Source: Taudactylus pleione (lineage: Eukaryota; Chordata; Amphibia; Anura; Myobatrachidae). From it: 64,000 nt of DNA. Made by a program: the position numbers and the translations under genes. The DNA is taken from contig JAUIMM010000135.1 of the NCBI GenBank assembly GCA_031769625.1, positions 6,561,501-6,625,500 of the forward strand, given 5' to 3'. Shown piece after piece: positions 44,948-57,313 of this stretch. The notes under the pieces are model-generated. The model had not been told where the DNA came from and did no database searches. It saw nothing but the letters and a program-made list of their open reading frames with translations. Position 1 is the stretch's first letter. Each line of letters starts with the position of its first letter.

Positions 44948-45269
44948 CACCTTTTTTGTGATGTCTACACCACAGCAAAAATCCAACACACAACTTGGCC
45001 CTGTATATTACACCATCCCTCCAGGTGCTCCACAGCCAAATACTATTCCTACTAATATTCAATGGAACGTCCATCCTGCCCCAGCACAGCCAAATGTGTA
45101 TCCGGCTTCTCCAATGTGGAATGTCTCACCTGGACCAGCACAGATGGTTTACCCTACTGTCCAGCCTGCTGTACCTGGGTACAATGTCCATGCTGCTGTC
45201 ATGCCGCAAATCACAGGACAATTACAATGTCATCAGATTTTTCTACAGGGAAAACCTAAATCTCTGGGG
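44948..45269 (+). CDS. MS4A-family gene, first coding exon (N-terminal cytoplasmic tail)
   Basis: MS4A proteins are four-pass membrane proteins of the CD20/FcεRIβ family, acting in signalling or transport complexes at cell membranes. The exon starts after an AG acceptor at 44947, has 13 bases of 5' UTR, and starts at ATG 44961. The frame is open upstream to a TTG at 44886, but that stretch is intron-like polypyrimidine and lacks an ATG. It codes for 103 residues, MSTPQQKSNTQLGPVYYTIP onward, very rich in Pro, Asn, Gln and Val. Loose repeats QWNVHPAPAQPNV, MWNVSPGPAQMV, GYNVHAA are visible. It ends FLQGKPKSLG, the family block that precedes TM1 (FLKGEPKVLG in many members). The donor is GTGAGT at 45270; phase 0. 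Family is confident, the member is not resolved. Confidence 0.85.
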
Positions 45270-45478
45270 GTGAGTGCTGCATTTATTATTAGACATTACA
45301 ATGGGATCACACTAGGAAATTAAAGCTATGGGTTTTACATGTGCTAGCCATCCATTGTGTATGTATGCAATGTAGTGAGCCATCAAAAGATAAATAAATA
45401 TATATTCGTGCTTTAAATCTTATTAGTAGGTAATGATCGAGTAGCGCAATGAAAATCTGCATAACACTTAACATTGTA

Positions 45479-45718
45479 GGGCCTGGTTCTGAGTCGAAAG
45501 TAAGTGGAAATATGGATGGATCTCACGGATATATGCATAGCGCACCCAAGAAAGAAATTGGCATCTGTTCATGTGTTAGATCAGGTATACACACAAGGAC
45601 AGAGATCACTAGTGCTTATGGTTAGTTCCATCTATCAACTGAGCACACTATCTGTAAAATGGCATTTCTGGGTGGTAACTGGTTGGTGACTATGTCAATG
45701 TACTAAACTGTTCTGTCT
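45479..45718. other. Intron 1 sequence with a lone MITE-like end
   Basis: GGGCCTGGTTCTGAGTCG at 45480 resembles a degraded left end of the Harbinger-like family; no partner was found. Otherwise nothing recognised. Confidence 0.35.
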
Positions 45719-46250
45719 CATAGGAGTGTCGGGAGAGTCACAGGGGAGTCACAGGGGAGTGTCAGGGGAATGCCACAGAAGTGTCAGGGGACTGACACGT
45801 GAATGTCAGGGGATGTCATAGGAGTGTCAGGGTATTGCAGTGGAAGTGTCAGGGGAGTACCATGGGAGTGTCAATGGAGTGTCAGGGGAATTCCATGGGA
45901 CTGTCAGGAAAATGCCATGGGACTGTCAGGAAAATGCCATGGGACTGTCAAGGGAGTGTTAGGGGAGTCAGGGTATTGTCAAGGGAGTATCACATGAATG
46001 TCAGAGGAGTGTCAGGGGAGTGCAGTGAGAGTGTCAGTGGACTGCCATAGGAGTGTCAGGGGAGTGCCATGGGATTGTCAGAGGATTGCAGTGGGACGAT
46101 CAGGGGAGTGTGCCATAAGAATGTCATGGAAGTTTCATGGGAGTGCCAGGATAACATCAGGGGAGTGTCAGGGGACTGTAAGGGTAATGCAATGGGAGTG
46201 TCATTTGAGTGTCAGGGGAGTGTCAGGGGAGTCTCATGTGATTACATAGA
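45719..46250 (+). repeat. Minisatellite in MS4A intron 1
   Basis: Units of 11-22 bp such as GGGGAGTGTCA and GGGGAATGCCATGGGAGTGTCA repeat for about 0.53 kb. A short inverted stretch of the same words (CTCCCATGACACTCCCTG) occurs at 47026-47100. Confidence 0.9.
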
Positions 46251-46276
46251 AAATGGGCCTCAGACTGCACACCCTG

Positions 46277-46277
<1 letters not shown>

Positions 46278-46316
<39 letters not shown>
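46278..46316. repeat. (TA)n microsatellite
   Basis: Uninterrupted TA dinucleotides of about 38 bp. Confidence 0.95.
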
Positions 46317-46320
<4 letters not shown>

Positions 46321-46754
46321 TGGAGGTTCTACCTGTGGAGACCATTGATATATGCACAAAAAGAATAAATACAAGTGCACAACTCCAAATTAACTAATTA
46401 TATATAAATAAATACATTTTTGCAGTACATAGAGGTTTTTGGCATAATCTTGGCCAAGGTTATGGGCCTACCCATCACATCTGAGTAACCTATGTAGGGT
46501 AGGTCCCTAACATACTAGGGTTCAAATCCAGAGCGCAGGACACCACCAAACTAGCCCAGCTAAGCCACCCCAAGGCACCGCTCTAATAAGAAAAGGGAAG
46601 TGTAAAGGAAATAGTTAAGAGCAGCTGCAGCTGCATATAAAGAATAAAAATAAAAAAGTTAAATACATGTATAAAAAACAGACAGTGAAGCGTTAAAATG
46701 TGTTATAAAGGAAAATTGTGTTATAATGCAGTGCCCTGAAGCACATAAACCAAA

Positions 46755-47030
46755 GCGGTCCAGGGGGACCCACACCCCAAAAATGAACCAAAGTTGCACT
46801 ACACAGTCTAAATATTTGCAGACCCATTTTCTATGTAATCCAATAAGTGCATTGATTTTCACACCTGAAAGCTTGAGACACTTTCCACTCAGACTAGCAC
46901 CCCTACCACATTGGTTTAGAGCATGGAGTCTGGCATTATAATATGCACACCAGTCAGAGGCACAATATAGGTAAGTCCTGCAAATATTTTTACTGTGTAG
47001 TGCAGCTTTGGTTCATTTTTGGGGCTCCCA
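46755..47030. repeat. Foldback repeat in intron 1
   Basis: GGGACCCACACCCCAAAAAT through GCAGACCC is mirrored at 46975-47028 by CTGCAAATATTTTTACTGTG and GGTTCATTTTTGGGGCTCCC. Arms are about 50 bp and the loop about 160 bp. Minisatellite words in inverted orientation follow immediately to about 47100. Confidence 0.7.
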
Positions 47031-47100
47031 TGACACTCCCTGATGCTACCCTGGCACTCCCATGAAACTTCCATGACACTCCTATGGCACACTCCCCTGA

Positions 47101-48099
47101 AGGCATTTTATGAAATTCTTTTATAATATTTTTCCTGCATTTCCTTGCAGCATTTCACTGACTATAATGGTTTATTATTTGATAGCACATTATAAAACAG
47201 AAGATTATCTGTTAAAAATTATTATCCAATCCAGGAAAGTAAGGGAACAAATGTCTCTTTATAATGACTCTGATTTGAAGAGATTGTAATATTAAAAAGG
47301 GTTTAGCTAAACTGTACATGTCAGTTACCTTGCTCTCTAGAAGCGGTCAGGAGATTGTCGGTGTTGGGATTCCGACATGGGTGAAATGCTACTTAAAGCA
47401 TATTAATCAAGCGGGAGTTATAACATGCCGCACTTTTCCAGGTTTATAGTAATAACAACTACCTGGTTAAAAAATACAGATGTGCGTGGACCTCCTTGTC
47501 TTGGTTTTAGTTCTAATTAGAGATTTGCAGGTCCGGTCCCCAGAGAACCAACAACAACCGAATTTAGGGGTTCCGAGTTGAACAATTGCTAAATACAGCT
47601 AAAAACATGTAAATTGGACCTGTTTACATGCAATCCAAAACCCAAGTTTGATTTTTAAATCCGAGTTCCGAACTGACAGCAGACCCGGTTCCACTCGGTA
47701 CCCCAAAGTGATTCTGAACTAAATCTCGATCTGAATCGGAAACCTTAAGTTTGGGTGTGTTCGTATTTCATACATTTCTAAATTTTTCGTACATCTTTAT
47801 TTAAAATACTCTAAGTAGCATAACACCCGTGTGAGGATCCTGGTGCCAGCATCGTCATGTGGACAAACTTACTGTGGACAGAGTGAGTGTCGACCTTCAA
47901 CACCGAACCCTAAAAAATAAATCATCTGGGCACCCCAAAGCTGTCTATAACATTGTGAAGCTTAGTACCTCAGCACAAAATAATGACACAATGTCACAAA
48001 AGTAAAAATAAAAACAGGTGCTGTAAAACCAGAACAGTGATATGTGATAAATTTCTGCAACTGGAAAGCTAACACAAATTTGTTTTATTTTCATCCCAG
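47101..48099. other. Rest of intron 1
   Basis: 47478-47800 contains a GTGCGTGGACC..TTGGTTTTAGTTC block and GGTTCCGAGTT words of the GTGTTTTGG/ACCGAA repeat type. The remainder shows nothing recognised. Confidence 0.4.
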
Positions 48100-48210
48100 A
48101 TAGTGCTGATTGTTACAGCCATCTTACAAATATTTTTGGCTATTGCTCTGTCTTTCATGGCATTCACTGTTACATTCGTCAGTGGTGTTCAATTCTGGGG
48201 ACCACTCTTT
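48100..48210 (+). CDS. MS4A-family gene, second coding exon (TM1 and first extracellular loop)
   Basis: Flanked by TTTCATCCCAG at 48089-48099 and a GTAAGT donor at 48211; 111 bp, 37 codons, phase 0 at both ends, so it joins the previous exon in frame. It codes for a hydrophobic helix IVLIVTAILQIFLAIALSF, then MAFTVTF, then VSGVQFWGPLF. The last block is the MS4A signature (VSGxPFWGxxF) that follows TM1. TM1 would run from about residue 104 to 128 of the protein. Intron 1 is 2.83 kb and holds a minisatellite and a foldback repeat. Confidence 0.9.
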
Positions 48211-48320
48211 GTAAGTATTGAAATAAGCAATATAAGTAGCATTTTTTAGCTGTGTGTCTCTGTCTGTTGCATAATTTTTATTTTGTGTACAGGTTAAAAT
48301 ACATTTTTTATACATGCATG

Positions 48321-48480
48321 CAGTGGCGGATCTACATTTTTTGGGCCCTGAAGCTTGAACTGTTATGGGGGTACCTTTGCAACTATCAACAATAGTGAAT
48401 CTTCCAACAAGGTCCAAAGAGCCTTGCTGCCCTAGAAAGGACCTTGAGGCCCAAATGGCAGAGATGCAGAAACCCCCCAG
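48321..48480. mobile_element. Left end of a hAT-like element
   Basis: CAGTGGCGGATCTACATTTT at 48321 is a typical hAT-type terminus, followed by GGGCCCTGAAG. The matching right end was not found, possibly because of the L1 and mariner insertions or loss. The GATA minisatellite begins inside it. Confidence 0.5.
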
Positions 48481-48620
48481 AGAGTGAGATACTTTAGATA
48501 GATGTAGAAATCCCCCAAAGAGTTAGACACTGTAGTTAGGAAAGACTATAGATAGATAGATGTAGAAACACCGTAGTGAGTGAGAGACTGCAGATAGATC
48601 GATAGATAGATAGATAGATC

Positions 48621-48702
<82 letters not shown>

Positions 48703-49208
48703 TATATTGATGTAGAAATCCCCCAAAGAGATAGACACTGTAGATAGGAAAGACTATAGATAGATAGATGTAGAAACACCGTAGGGAGTGAGAGACTGCA
48801 GATAGATAGATACGATAGATAGATTGATTGATGTAGAAATCCCCCAAAGAGTTAGACACGGTAGATAGAAAGATCAATAGATGTAGAACCCCCCCAGAGA
48901 GTGAGACATTGTAGATAGATAGATATATAGATAGATGAAGAAATCCCCCAAAGCGTGAGACACTGTAGACAGATGTAGATAGATAGATATATAGATGTAG
49001 AACCCCCCCAGAGAGTGAGACACTGTAGATGGATAGATAGATAGATAGATAGATATACATATGTAGAAACCCCCCAAAGTGTTAGACACTGTAGATAGAT
49101 AGATATATAGATAGCCGGAGAAACCCTACATAGAATGAGAGACTGTAAATAGATAGATAGATATATAGATGTAGAAACTTGCCAGAGAGTGAGTCACTGT
49201 AGATAGAT
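48481..49208. repeat. GATA-rich minisatellite, left part
   Basis: Units of about 40-100 bp combine GTAGAAACCCCCCAGAGAGTGAGACACTGTA-like words (split here as GTAGAAACCCCC and AGAGTGAGACACTGTAGA) with variable (GATA)n runs, the longest at 48597-48690 followed by (GACA)n. The same array resumes at 57314. Confidence 0.93.
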
Positions 49209-50295
49209 AAAAATATAGGGGGCATAGCCTAGTGGGCATAATGGACAGATGTGGCATTCTGCAGCTCCTGCCTCACCTGTCTCCAACAGTGACAACCTGC
49301 CTTGTGGGCAGTTGATCCGACCTAGCTCCACTTCCTGAGCTCTGAAGTGGATTTGGATCCCTGCCCCGATTGGTTAAAGCACGGCCTTGAGTTTGGGCCA
49401 TCCACAGACAGTTGGCCACGCTCTCATCACAGTCGCTGCTGCTGGTCTCTGCTGCTTGCTGGGATGTGCCAATGCCTCTCCCCATAGAGATCCTCCAGTT
49501 AGTGAATCCCCTGCTGTCTTTCTCAGACTCCTGGGGATGGCTCTGGAAGGTGCTGTACTCCTGTCGTGGCTGCCACCGCTGATCTCAGCTGCCTCCCAGA
49601 AAGCACTGCTGTCTCTGCCCGTGCAGATCCTCCAAGTGGGGACTGCCTCCTCTGGACCCCTGGAAGTGGTTCTCTTAGGTGCCGCAAATCACGGAGGTCT
49701 GCTTTGGTCCTCACTATACAGCCCCCACTGCAACCTGCCAAATCCCTGCCATTTAATTCTCACCTCAGATGTGGGTGAGTTTTTTCAAAAAAGGTGGACG
49801 CTCTCCTTTGTGGCCATTCTGAATAAACCAACAACAAGCCCTTTCTTCATAATCCTGTGAAGAATATTGCAGATTAATCTCTGGTTGACAACTCTCACAG
49901 CACACTATATTTTACAAAGGGGTTAATCTGTGCTGCAACCAGCAGTTATAATTTTTCATCATTACTGAGTATGTAGTATGCTTCAGTAATCCTGGAACTC
50001 CCCCCTGTGGTCATAGCTTCATATTGCAGGACATGAAGGCATTCGATTTCTTTTTCTTGTTTTCTCTTTTTGTATTGCCACAACCTTTGACTTACAGTAC
50101 ACTCATGTACTGGTTGGCCACAACTAGTGTCTCCACTATGCTATCACGAAATAGGCTTCACTCACGTGTAAAGGCTGCTTGAATTTTGGCCTCTGGGGAT
50201 TGGTGCTCGACTGTCTCATTTCTCTATGACATCGTAACACTACTACATACATATCCTGCCCATCTTTTACCTACATTTGCTAATACCTACATGCC

Positions 50296-51283
50296 ATGGA
50301 CAGGACTCGGAAATCTGCTCTTAAGAAGGATGCTTCTCATCCTAGAATAGAGTCATCCCAACCAAACCTACATCCTTACCTTTTGCCAACTCCTTCTAAA
50401 CAAGATTCTCCCCCTGTTTCTCTAGTTTCCTCTTCTGATCCATTGAATCCTCCTAGCCCTTTGTCAATGGATACTCCAGCTCCTCAACCATTTGAGAAGT
50501 CAAACAACAACATACAGGAACTCCTGGCATAGGTTAAGCCTCTGATAACAAAAATGTAATCTAAATACTCTTCAACAGGAACTGGCCTCTGTTAAACAGG
50601 ATCTCTCTTTATTTTCGGACTGCCTCACATCCCCAGAAGATAGTTGGGATCACACGGATGCTACCCTGTCTATGCTAACAAATATAGTATCTTAACACTC
50701 TATGGGATTACTCTCACTAGGATGGATGACTTGGACAATCATGGCTGAGGAAACAACATATGGGTAAGGGGCCTGCCCAAAGATGTTCCCCTCTCTAGCT
50801 TGATTGATGCTTTAACAAAAATCTTCAACAAGACACTTGGCAATGATCCAAATGACAATCTACAATTTGACCAAGCCCATAGGGCACTGCAACCTCGTAG
50901 CTTCTCCTCCAATTGCCCAAGAGATGTAATCTGCCACCTACAATATTTTTCTCAAAAAGAGCAAATAATGTGGAAAGTTAGGCAACTGGATGGAATAGAT
51001 TTTAATGGTGATGTTGTTCATCTTTGTCAAGACTTATCCTGGCATACTCTACAGCAACGCTGAGCCCTATGCCCTCTGACTAATGAATTGCGTAAATGCG
51101 AATTAAAGTACAGATGGGGTTTCCCTTTCCATCTGCAAGTAACTTTCTTGGGCCAAACACACTCACTCTACAATTCATCTGATCTACCCTCATTCTGCTC
51201 TTCTCTTGGCCTCCCAAAGATCAAGACTCCTGACTGGAAAGAACCTCTAGCACAATGGGAATTGCCATCAACTTCAGCCTGAC
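50296..51283 (+). pseudogene. L1 ORF1 remnant
   Basis: ATG 50296 in a good context (GCCATGG) opens MDRTRKSALKKDASHPRIES, a basic Ser/Pro-rich N-terminus that stops at 50530. A later frame at 50800-51063 encodes FNKTLGNDPNDNLQFDQAHR, then ALQPRS, PRDVICHLQYFSQKEQIMW and VHLCQDLSWHTLQQR. These match the RNA-binding RRM and C-terminal domain of L1 ORF1p (IDRAHRALxP; PRDVIVxxxxxxxKExI; LFxDLSxxTLQKR). It continues after a stop as ALCPLTNELRKCELKYRWGF. ORF1p is the trimeric RNA chaperone of L1. Stops disable it. Confidence 0.75.
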
Positions 51284-51749
51284 CTTCCTCCTGGCAGATG
51301 GTCTGAAATTCCCGACATCAACTTAGGTATTCTCCGGCTCACTCAGAAACAGATGTTACTTGATTGTCTCTATCTTTCCCTTCTAGGATATTATTCATTC
51401 TATTGAGCTACTATATACTTAACATTGCTATTGTTGCATTCTCCCATTGCGTAAAGATGACTAGTCTTATTTTGTTTTGATGTCTCTATCTTTTTTTATT
51501 ATGCTATATGTTTGAGGTTCAAGTTGATACCACCCCCTGTGCCCCCACACCCGTGTGATGTATAATACTACTGAGAACTCGGATGATCATTTTTGTTCTG
51601 TGATCTCAGTCACGGGTTTTCCATTGTTGTTTATCCTGTATATATTGTTACTATTTGTACTTTTATATTTCTCTGCCCCCTGTTCCTCCATTTTTCTTCC
51701 TCCTTTCCCTCACAGGGTCTATGACTGCTTCCACTCCTCTGCCCCCTAA

Positions 51750-52440
51750 TCTTTAATCTCCTCCATAAATGCCCGTGGACTAAATATCTCCAAAAAATGT
51801 AAAATTTTATGATTCTTATGGGTAAACTGACCGCACGATCCCTGTCTCTGTGTGATAAGCATTATCCTACTGCCTTCTATAATAATAACCCCTATGGGAA
51901 ATCTAAAGGGGTTGCAATCCTTTTCTCACAGAAACTACCCTTTTCTGAAGTAACTGTACACAGACTGATTCCAGGTAGACTCCTCTTGCTTACATGCCAC
52001 ATTTATAACCAGGACTTCACATTCATTAATATATATTCCCCCAACCAAGGCCAATATAACTTCCTTTGATCTGCCTTAGACTTTCTTGACCCCTTAAGTA
52101 AAGGTATTATACTTCTGGGTGGAGATCTCAAATGGACATTGGACCCCCCCTACTAGATACATCGAATAGTGCACCTAGATATCTGCCCACTACATACAAG
52201 CAGTACAAGTCACTGTTCCATAATTACCAATTGGCAGACTCTTGGAGGGCTTTATATCTCGCTGGCTACAACTATTCCATCTACTCCCATCCACACAACA
52301 CTTATTTTCACTTAGACTAACTTTTTCTCAGTCATAGACACCTACACATGCTCACTAAAGTTGACATTGGGCCAATAACATGGTCGGCCCATGCTCCTGT
52401 CTCCCTGACTTTGACTCTACCACATCTTTCCTCTAGGCAA
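51750..52440 (+). pseudogene. L1 endonuclease remnant with a lost catalytic Asp
   Basis: Pieces read INARGLNISKKCK, NNNPYGKSKGVAILFSQKLP, FINIYSPNQGQYNFL, LLGGDLKWTLDPPY, LADSWRAL, YSHPHNTYFHLD, and IGPITWSAHAPVSLTLTLP. They match the L1 APE-type endonuclease blocks in order. The GGDFN block reads GGDLK and the final WSDHAPV block reads WSAHAPV (about 52379-52399), so catalytic Asp and Asn residues are gone as well as the frame. Confidence 0.8.
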
Positions 52441-52689
52441 TGGACATGGCGACTTAATGAGTCACTTTTTCAAAATGAATACTGTAAAACTGAACTTGAT
52501 ATGGTTTTGTCTGACTACATTGCCCATAATATTACCCCAGAAATTTCTCCAATTTCAGTTTGGGAGGCGCACAAATGCATCATCCGAGGTAACTTTATTC
52601 AATTAGGCTCTTATATTAAAAAAACAAAAATCTGCACAGATTGCGGTCCTGTTACAAGAGTTTAAGTCGCTAGAGGCATCTTATAAACT

Positions 52690-53576
52690 CATATTAATTC
52701 TTACTTATCTATATACCCTAGATGTCGTTATTTAGCGTTATAAATCGAACAAGAAATAATTGCTTTCCAGACTTTGATTAAAGCACAAAAAGATATTATT
52801 CACCAACAAGCAGATAGTTTCATACCTTGATCTAAAATACAATTGGCACAAAAGATTATACATAAGCAAGGTACATTCAATACATTACGCAGGCGCTCTG
52901 GATCCAGATTTCCAGCATCAAAGGTGAAGCCTCCGTCAACAGGAAGAATATGATGACTCCCTACTGAATAATGGAGCACCTGAATATATACCCTTACAGA
53001 GAGTAGACAATACAATAGAAACAAATTGGCATAATCCTATTGGTTCTTCTTTTTGGTTCTTCTGTCATAGGTCAGTTGGTACAATGGTAGTTCAGCCCTC
53101 CAATGGCTCTTTGTGTGTGTTTTAACTAATCAATAGACACTACATACAAAGTACATTCTAACACATAATTCTCTATAATCCTAATCCATAACTTGCAGAC
53201 GCATGTTTCGATCTCCTTGCCGATGGAACCAGAGATCTGCAAATAAAATGTGGTTTAGAATAGCACCAAACATGATGTGGCTACTACATACTAAACCTTA
53301 CATATCAAATACATACATTTTATAACACTATAAAATAACGACTAAACCTTCTAATATTAGCCTTTAAACTAAGGAACCTTTTAGGAAATTTGTGTAAGTG
53401 TAAGAGAATATTGCGCAAAGTTGCAAATATGCATGGTTCGTTTATGTGTAGAGTGCTTATGATAAACAGTGCAACTGTGCGTAATGTGCAGTATTTATGC
53501 ATGTAAGTCTATGTGTGTGTGTTATGCATGTAAGTCTATGTGTGTGTGTTATGCAATTCAGTGTATTTATGATGGA

Positions 53577-53614
<38 letters not shown>

Positions 53615-54200
53615 CCCTTTCTAACATATTTTAAAACTACAGTGCAAGGTGTTACAAGCAGCGAGGTTCAATTTTCAAGCAGGGTGGAGACCCCCAGCTG
53701 ACTGCCGTTGCCACTTCCTCTGATAGCTAATTCAAAGGTTTTCTTCTGCCTATTTAGAATACACTTGTCAGTACTTCTTAAGCAAACATCTGACCATTGT
53801 TTCTAACTCTTCATTCAGACAAATTCAATTGTGCATATCAGTGTCTGGGTTATATTTAAATTGCCACAGCCATACTTGTCTGTATGCGGGGATTCTCAAT
53901 ATATATGTAAAACACTCACAGTATCCTGGTGTATTTTTTTTAATTACTTTTCTCAGACATGTTTACAGAAGCTGTTTCTCATTACTAACTAAACCCTGCA
54001 TGAATATTGTGTTTGTCAGTTTGAGAGTGTTGTATATTATTCGCTATTTAGTGTTGTGCAAATGTGTGGATACATGCACACACTGGGTGTGAGTGCACGC
54101 AATGGTGCATCATGGATTGTACCAACATAAATCGGACAGCGGATAACCAAATCGTCCGATAACAGTTGAATTGCGGTCGCACGCAATTATTCGAATTCGA
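52690..54200. other. Foreign insert in the L1 linker
   Basis: L1 similarity fades near 52.7 kb and resumes near 54.2 kb. The stretch contains a (TA)n run at 53579-53612, a duplicated ATGCATGTAAGTCTATGTGT at 53497-53547, and no recognised gene. Junctions and origin are unclear. Confidence 0.4.
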
Positions 54201-57000
54201 CACTCACCATGTCCAAAGATGATTACCTTAAGCTTTTGGAAACCCACAATGCTCTTAGTAAAATACTTTTGAATAACATTCAATCATCCTTAAAAAAGTG
54301 TAGAAGTCGCTTCTACCAACGGGTTAAACAAGCCGGGAAAATTTTTGGCTAGAGCGCTGAGAGCCCAGAGAGCATCTGGATTCATTCACAGACTTAAGGA
54401 TAATCAGGGAACACCCCATGTTGAGACCACTAAACTTGCTTCTTGCTTCTAACACTATTACTCTACCCTTTATAACCTGCCTGACCTTAATCTTATCTCG
54501 TCTAATACCCTGACTTCACAGGTTGTTCTAGATTATCTCTCCTCTATTTCCTTTCTTACTATCTCACCTTCAGACAAACTCGCTTTGGAAAGTCTGTTTT
54601 CCATCCAAGAAGTGGAGCTTCTTCTCCTGCAGGTAAATGCCTGGGACCTGACAGCCTAACTATAGTCTACTACAAGATTTTTCAAGACAAACTAGCCCCT
54701 ATGATGTTAAATGCTTTTAATAATCTCTCAGTGGAATCTCTATTCTCTAAGCAATTCCTGGAAGTACACATTTCAGTCATTCCTTAAACAGGTAAGGACC
54801 CCTCCTTGTGTCCAAGCTACAGACCCATCTCGTAATTGAACGTGCACCTTAAATTATATGCCAAATTAATAGCTAATAGGCTAAATCCCCTCCTTCCTCA
54901 GTTGATCCACAATGACCAAGTTGGTTTTGTCGGGTCGTGAGGCCCGTGATAACACCACGAAAGTCCTCAGCCTGGTTAATTTTGCTACTTCTCAGTTGAG
55001 GACCTCAATTATCCTACTCTCAACAGATGTAGAAAAAGCGTTTGATAGAATCAATTGGTATTTTATGAGGTCTGTGCTTGTGTACATGGATTGGGTCCTC
55101 TCACCCTTCATAGGATTTTAACTCTATATTTTTGTCCCTCGGCAAGGGTGAGAGTCAATGCTTAATTATCTGGATCCTTTTCCATAAACAATGGCACACA
55201 ACAGGGTTGCCTTTATCGCCATTGATTTTCATCCTTTGCATGGAGGAATTAGTAAGATATATACAAGCCAACTCTCATATTTCCGGGATTCTAGCAAGTG
55301 ACCAGGAACATAAATTAGTACTATTCGCATATGACCTACTAGCTATCATATCCCATCCAGTGACATCTCTGCTGCACTTAATGCGTGAATTTGAACATTT
55401 TGGACAGTTGTCCAATGTTAAAATTAATTTCTCAAAGTCTTGGGCTTTAAATTTGTCCACTCACAGCTCCATAATTTCAGGTCTACAGCCCGTGTTCCCT
55501 TTCCTTTGGCATTCCTACCATATCACCTGTTTAGGGGTTAAAATAACTAAAAACTTGTCACAACTTTAAGCCACTAACTTCACCCCCCTCCTCTCATCCA
55601 TTTGAATGGATTATTCCCATTGGCACTTGAAGCACCTTTCTTGGTTGGGCAAAATTAATGTGGTAAAAATGAATATGCTTCCCAAGTTGCTTTACCTCTT
55701 TCAGTCTCTACCCACTCAGATTCCAGACTCTTGGTTTCGTTCACTGCATTGCTTAATCCAGCACTTTATCTGGTCTAGGAAAAAACCTTGGATCAGACGT
55801 GATCTTTTAGTATGTCCAAAACAATTGGGCGGTCTTCAACTTCCAGACATCAAATCATACGTCCATGCTACTCATCTTAATAGAATCCTTGAGTGGACCA
55901 GATACAGAGAGGTAAAGCAATGGGTCACTCTTGAAGGTTGCTTCATGAACCTCCTCCCTGAAATTATACATTGGCTTCCTTCTATTCCTAAATTAGACAT
56001 TCCTCATCCAACAATTTCTCCCTCTCTTTCTATTTGGAAGTCCATAAGACATCTGTCCCACATTTCTTGACACCTTGGCCCACTTACTTCATTTCTGGCT
56101 AACCCTGATTTTCCCCCTGGTTTTAATCTTACACATTTCCCTAATTGGGTGTGGGAAGGCCTTTCTAGAGTTGGCCAGCTGGTGACTATGTCAGGTGTTA
56201 AATCATGTACTGAACTCCAAGGAAATTGGTCAATCCCACACTCTGACTTCTGGCAGTACCTACAGGTTCGCCACTTTCTGACTTCCGCAGACAAACTAAA
56301 AATTTCTAATAAAGAACTCACTTCATTGGAGAGACTCTGAATCTCTCCAACTTCTCCCTCCCACACAATTTCTGCCATATACCAGAAACTCTTTATCAAC
56401 CCTTCCTCTCCCATTCCTCCTTGGGCTAAAAAATGGGAACTAGATATGGGTATTTCCCTCATGGAGCAAAAATGGCAAACTATATTTCTCAAAACTCACT
56501 GTAGCTCAGTCTGCACGACTATCAAAGAAACTCAATATAAGATTTTAATGAGATGGTACAGACACCCCACTCTACTCCATGCCATGTTCCCAACAAAATC
56601 CGACTCTTGTTGGAGATGCCTCAAAGCCCCTGGATCACTATGACATATATGGTGGGATTGCTCTCAGTTATCTAAATTTTGGTCAAAGGTTATCTCCATT
56701 GCACAACACATTATAGACACCCCTGTCCCTACTGAATCACCATTCTGGCTACTTAGTCATTCACATACTTCTCTGAGACGCTACAAAAAATCCCTGCTGC
56801 GCCATTTAAGTAATGCAATAAGGGCAGTCATTCCCGCAACCCCCCTACTCGTAAGGACTGTTTCCGAAGAATTGATCATTATATGTACATGGAAGACCTC
56901 TTAATCTCTTCTACCAATATGACTTCTGTTTTCACTAATACTTGGTTTCCATGGTTAAAATATAAAACCTCAGCAGAATTTAAAAACTATATTACCTGGT
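54200..57000 (+). pseudogene. L1 reverse transcriptase and C-terminal remnant
   Basis: Linker pieces KSLLPTG*TSRENF-type frames precede RT blocks. At 54912-55121 DVEKAFDRINWYFMRSV keeps the first catalytic Asp region. At 55132-55569 the FADD box reads LFAYDLLAIIS, so a catalytic Asp is Tyr. At 55606-56070 HLSWLGKINVVKMNMLPKLL, FIWSRKKPWIRRDLL and GGLQLPDIKSY are the thumb and post-RT region. At 56446-56643 WRC (in SCWRCLKA) marks the C-terminal Cys-rich segment. Stops and frameshifts separate all parts. Confidence 0.8.
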
Positions 57001-57313
57001 AGAAATGGTCTTCAACTGTTTCTACCATGTAATATGATATGGTTTCTTTATAATTGGCTAAAGTTTATCTTCTATTTCTAGATGACCCTCCCCCCACCCC
57101 CCCTGCCTGATACTCCTTCTGTTCTTTTCTTTTTCTTTTTTCTGTTTTCCTTTGTTATTCAATATATTTAATGTTTCTTATATTAATTTGTAATACGTAC
57201 TGGATTCCAATATGTACACATTTTGATATGAATATGCTGGCTATTTTAAGCATCTATATGTCTGCATGTTTTATCTTTGGACCCCTTAATAAAAACAGAT
57301 TGCACAAAAAAAA

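Larger units (their letters stand above)
49209..57313 (+). mobile_element. Nearly full-length L1-type LINE inserted in the minisatellite
   Basis: The left junction is at GATAGATA near 49208 and the right end is an A8 tail (57306-57313) preceded by AATAAA. GATA repeat follows at once, so the target duplication merges with the repeat. Order: 5' UTR (49209-50295), ORF1 (50296-51300), ORF2 with endonuclease (51.75-52.44 kb), linker, RT and C-terminal region (54.2-57.0 kb), 3' UTR. About 1.5 kb in the linker (roughly 52.7-54.2 kb) is foreign. All frames are broken, so it is inactive. Confidence 0.85.

Noticed and set aside
44886..44960. In-frame N-terminal extension of the MS4A exon (MEPFTFYF-type hydrophobic leader)
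   Set aside because: It begins at TTG, lies in a polypyrimidine tract, and is followed by a good acceptor at 44947 and a true ATG at 44961.
46420..46540. tRNA-like promoter boxes (TGGCATAATCTTGG and GGTTCAAATCC)
   Set aside because: The spacing is too long and no cloverleaf can be drawn; not enough to call a tRNA or SINE.
48481..49208. CRISPR-like repeat array
   Set aside because: Direct units vary in length and merge into GATA runs; no constant repeat with unique spacers, and the genome is eukaryotic.
49387..49860. 157-codon frame upstream of L1 ORF1
   Set aside because: Starts at TTG, no recognised domain, and lies in the L1 5' UTR position; treated as a chance frame.
53050..53215. Possible SINE head (GTCAGTTGGTACAATGG and GTTTCGATCTCC)
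   Set aside because: Boxes are degenerate and about 140 bp apart; no tail or target duplication was found.
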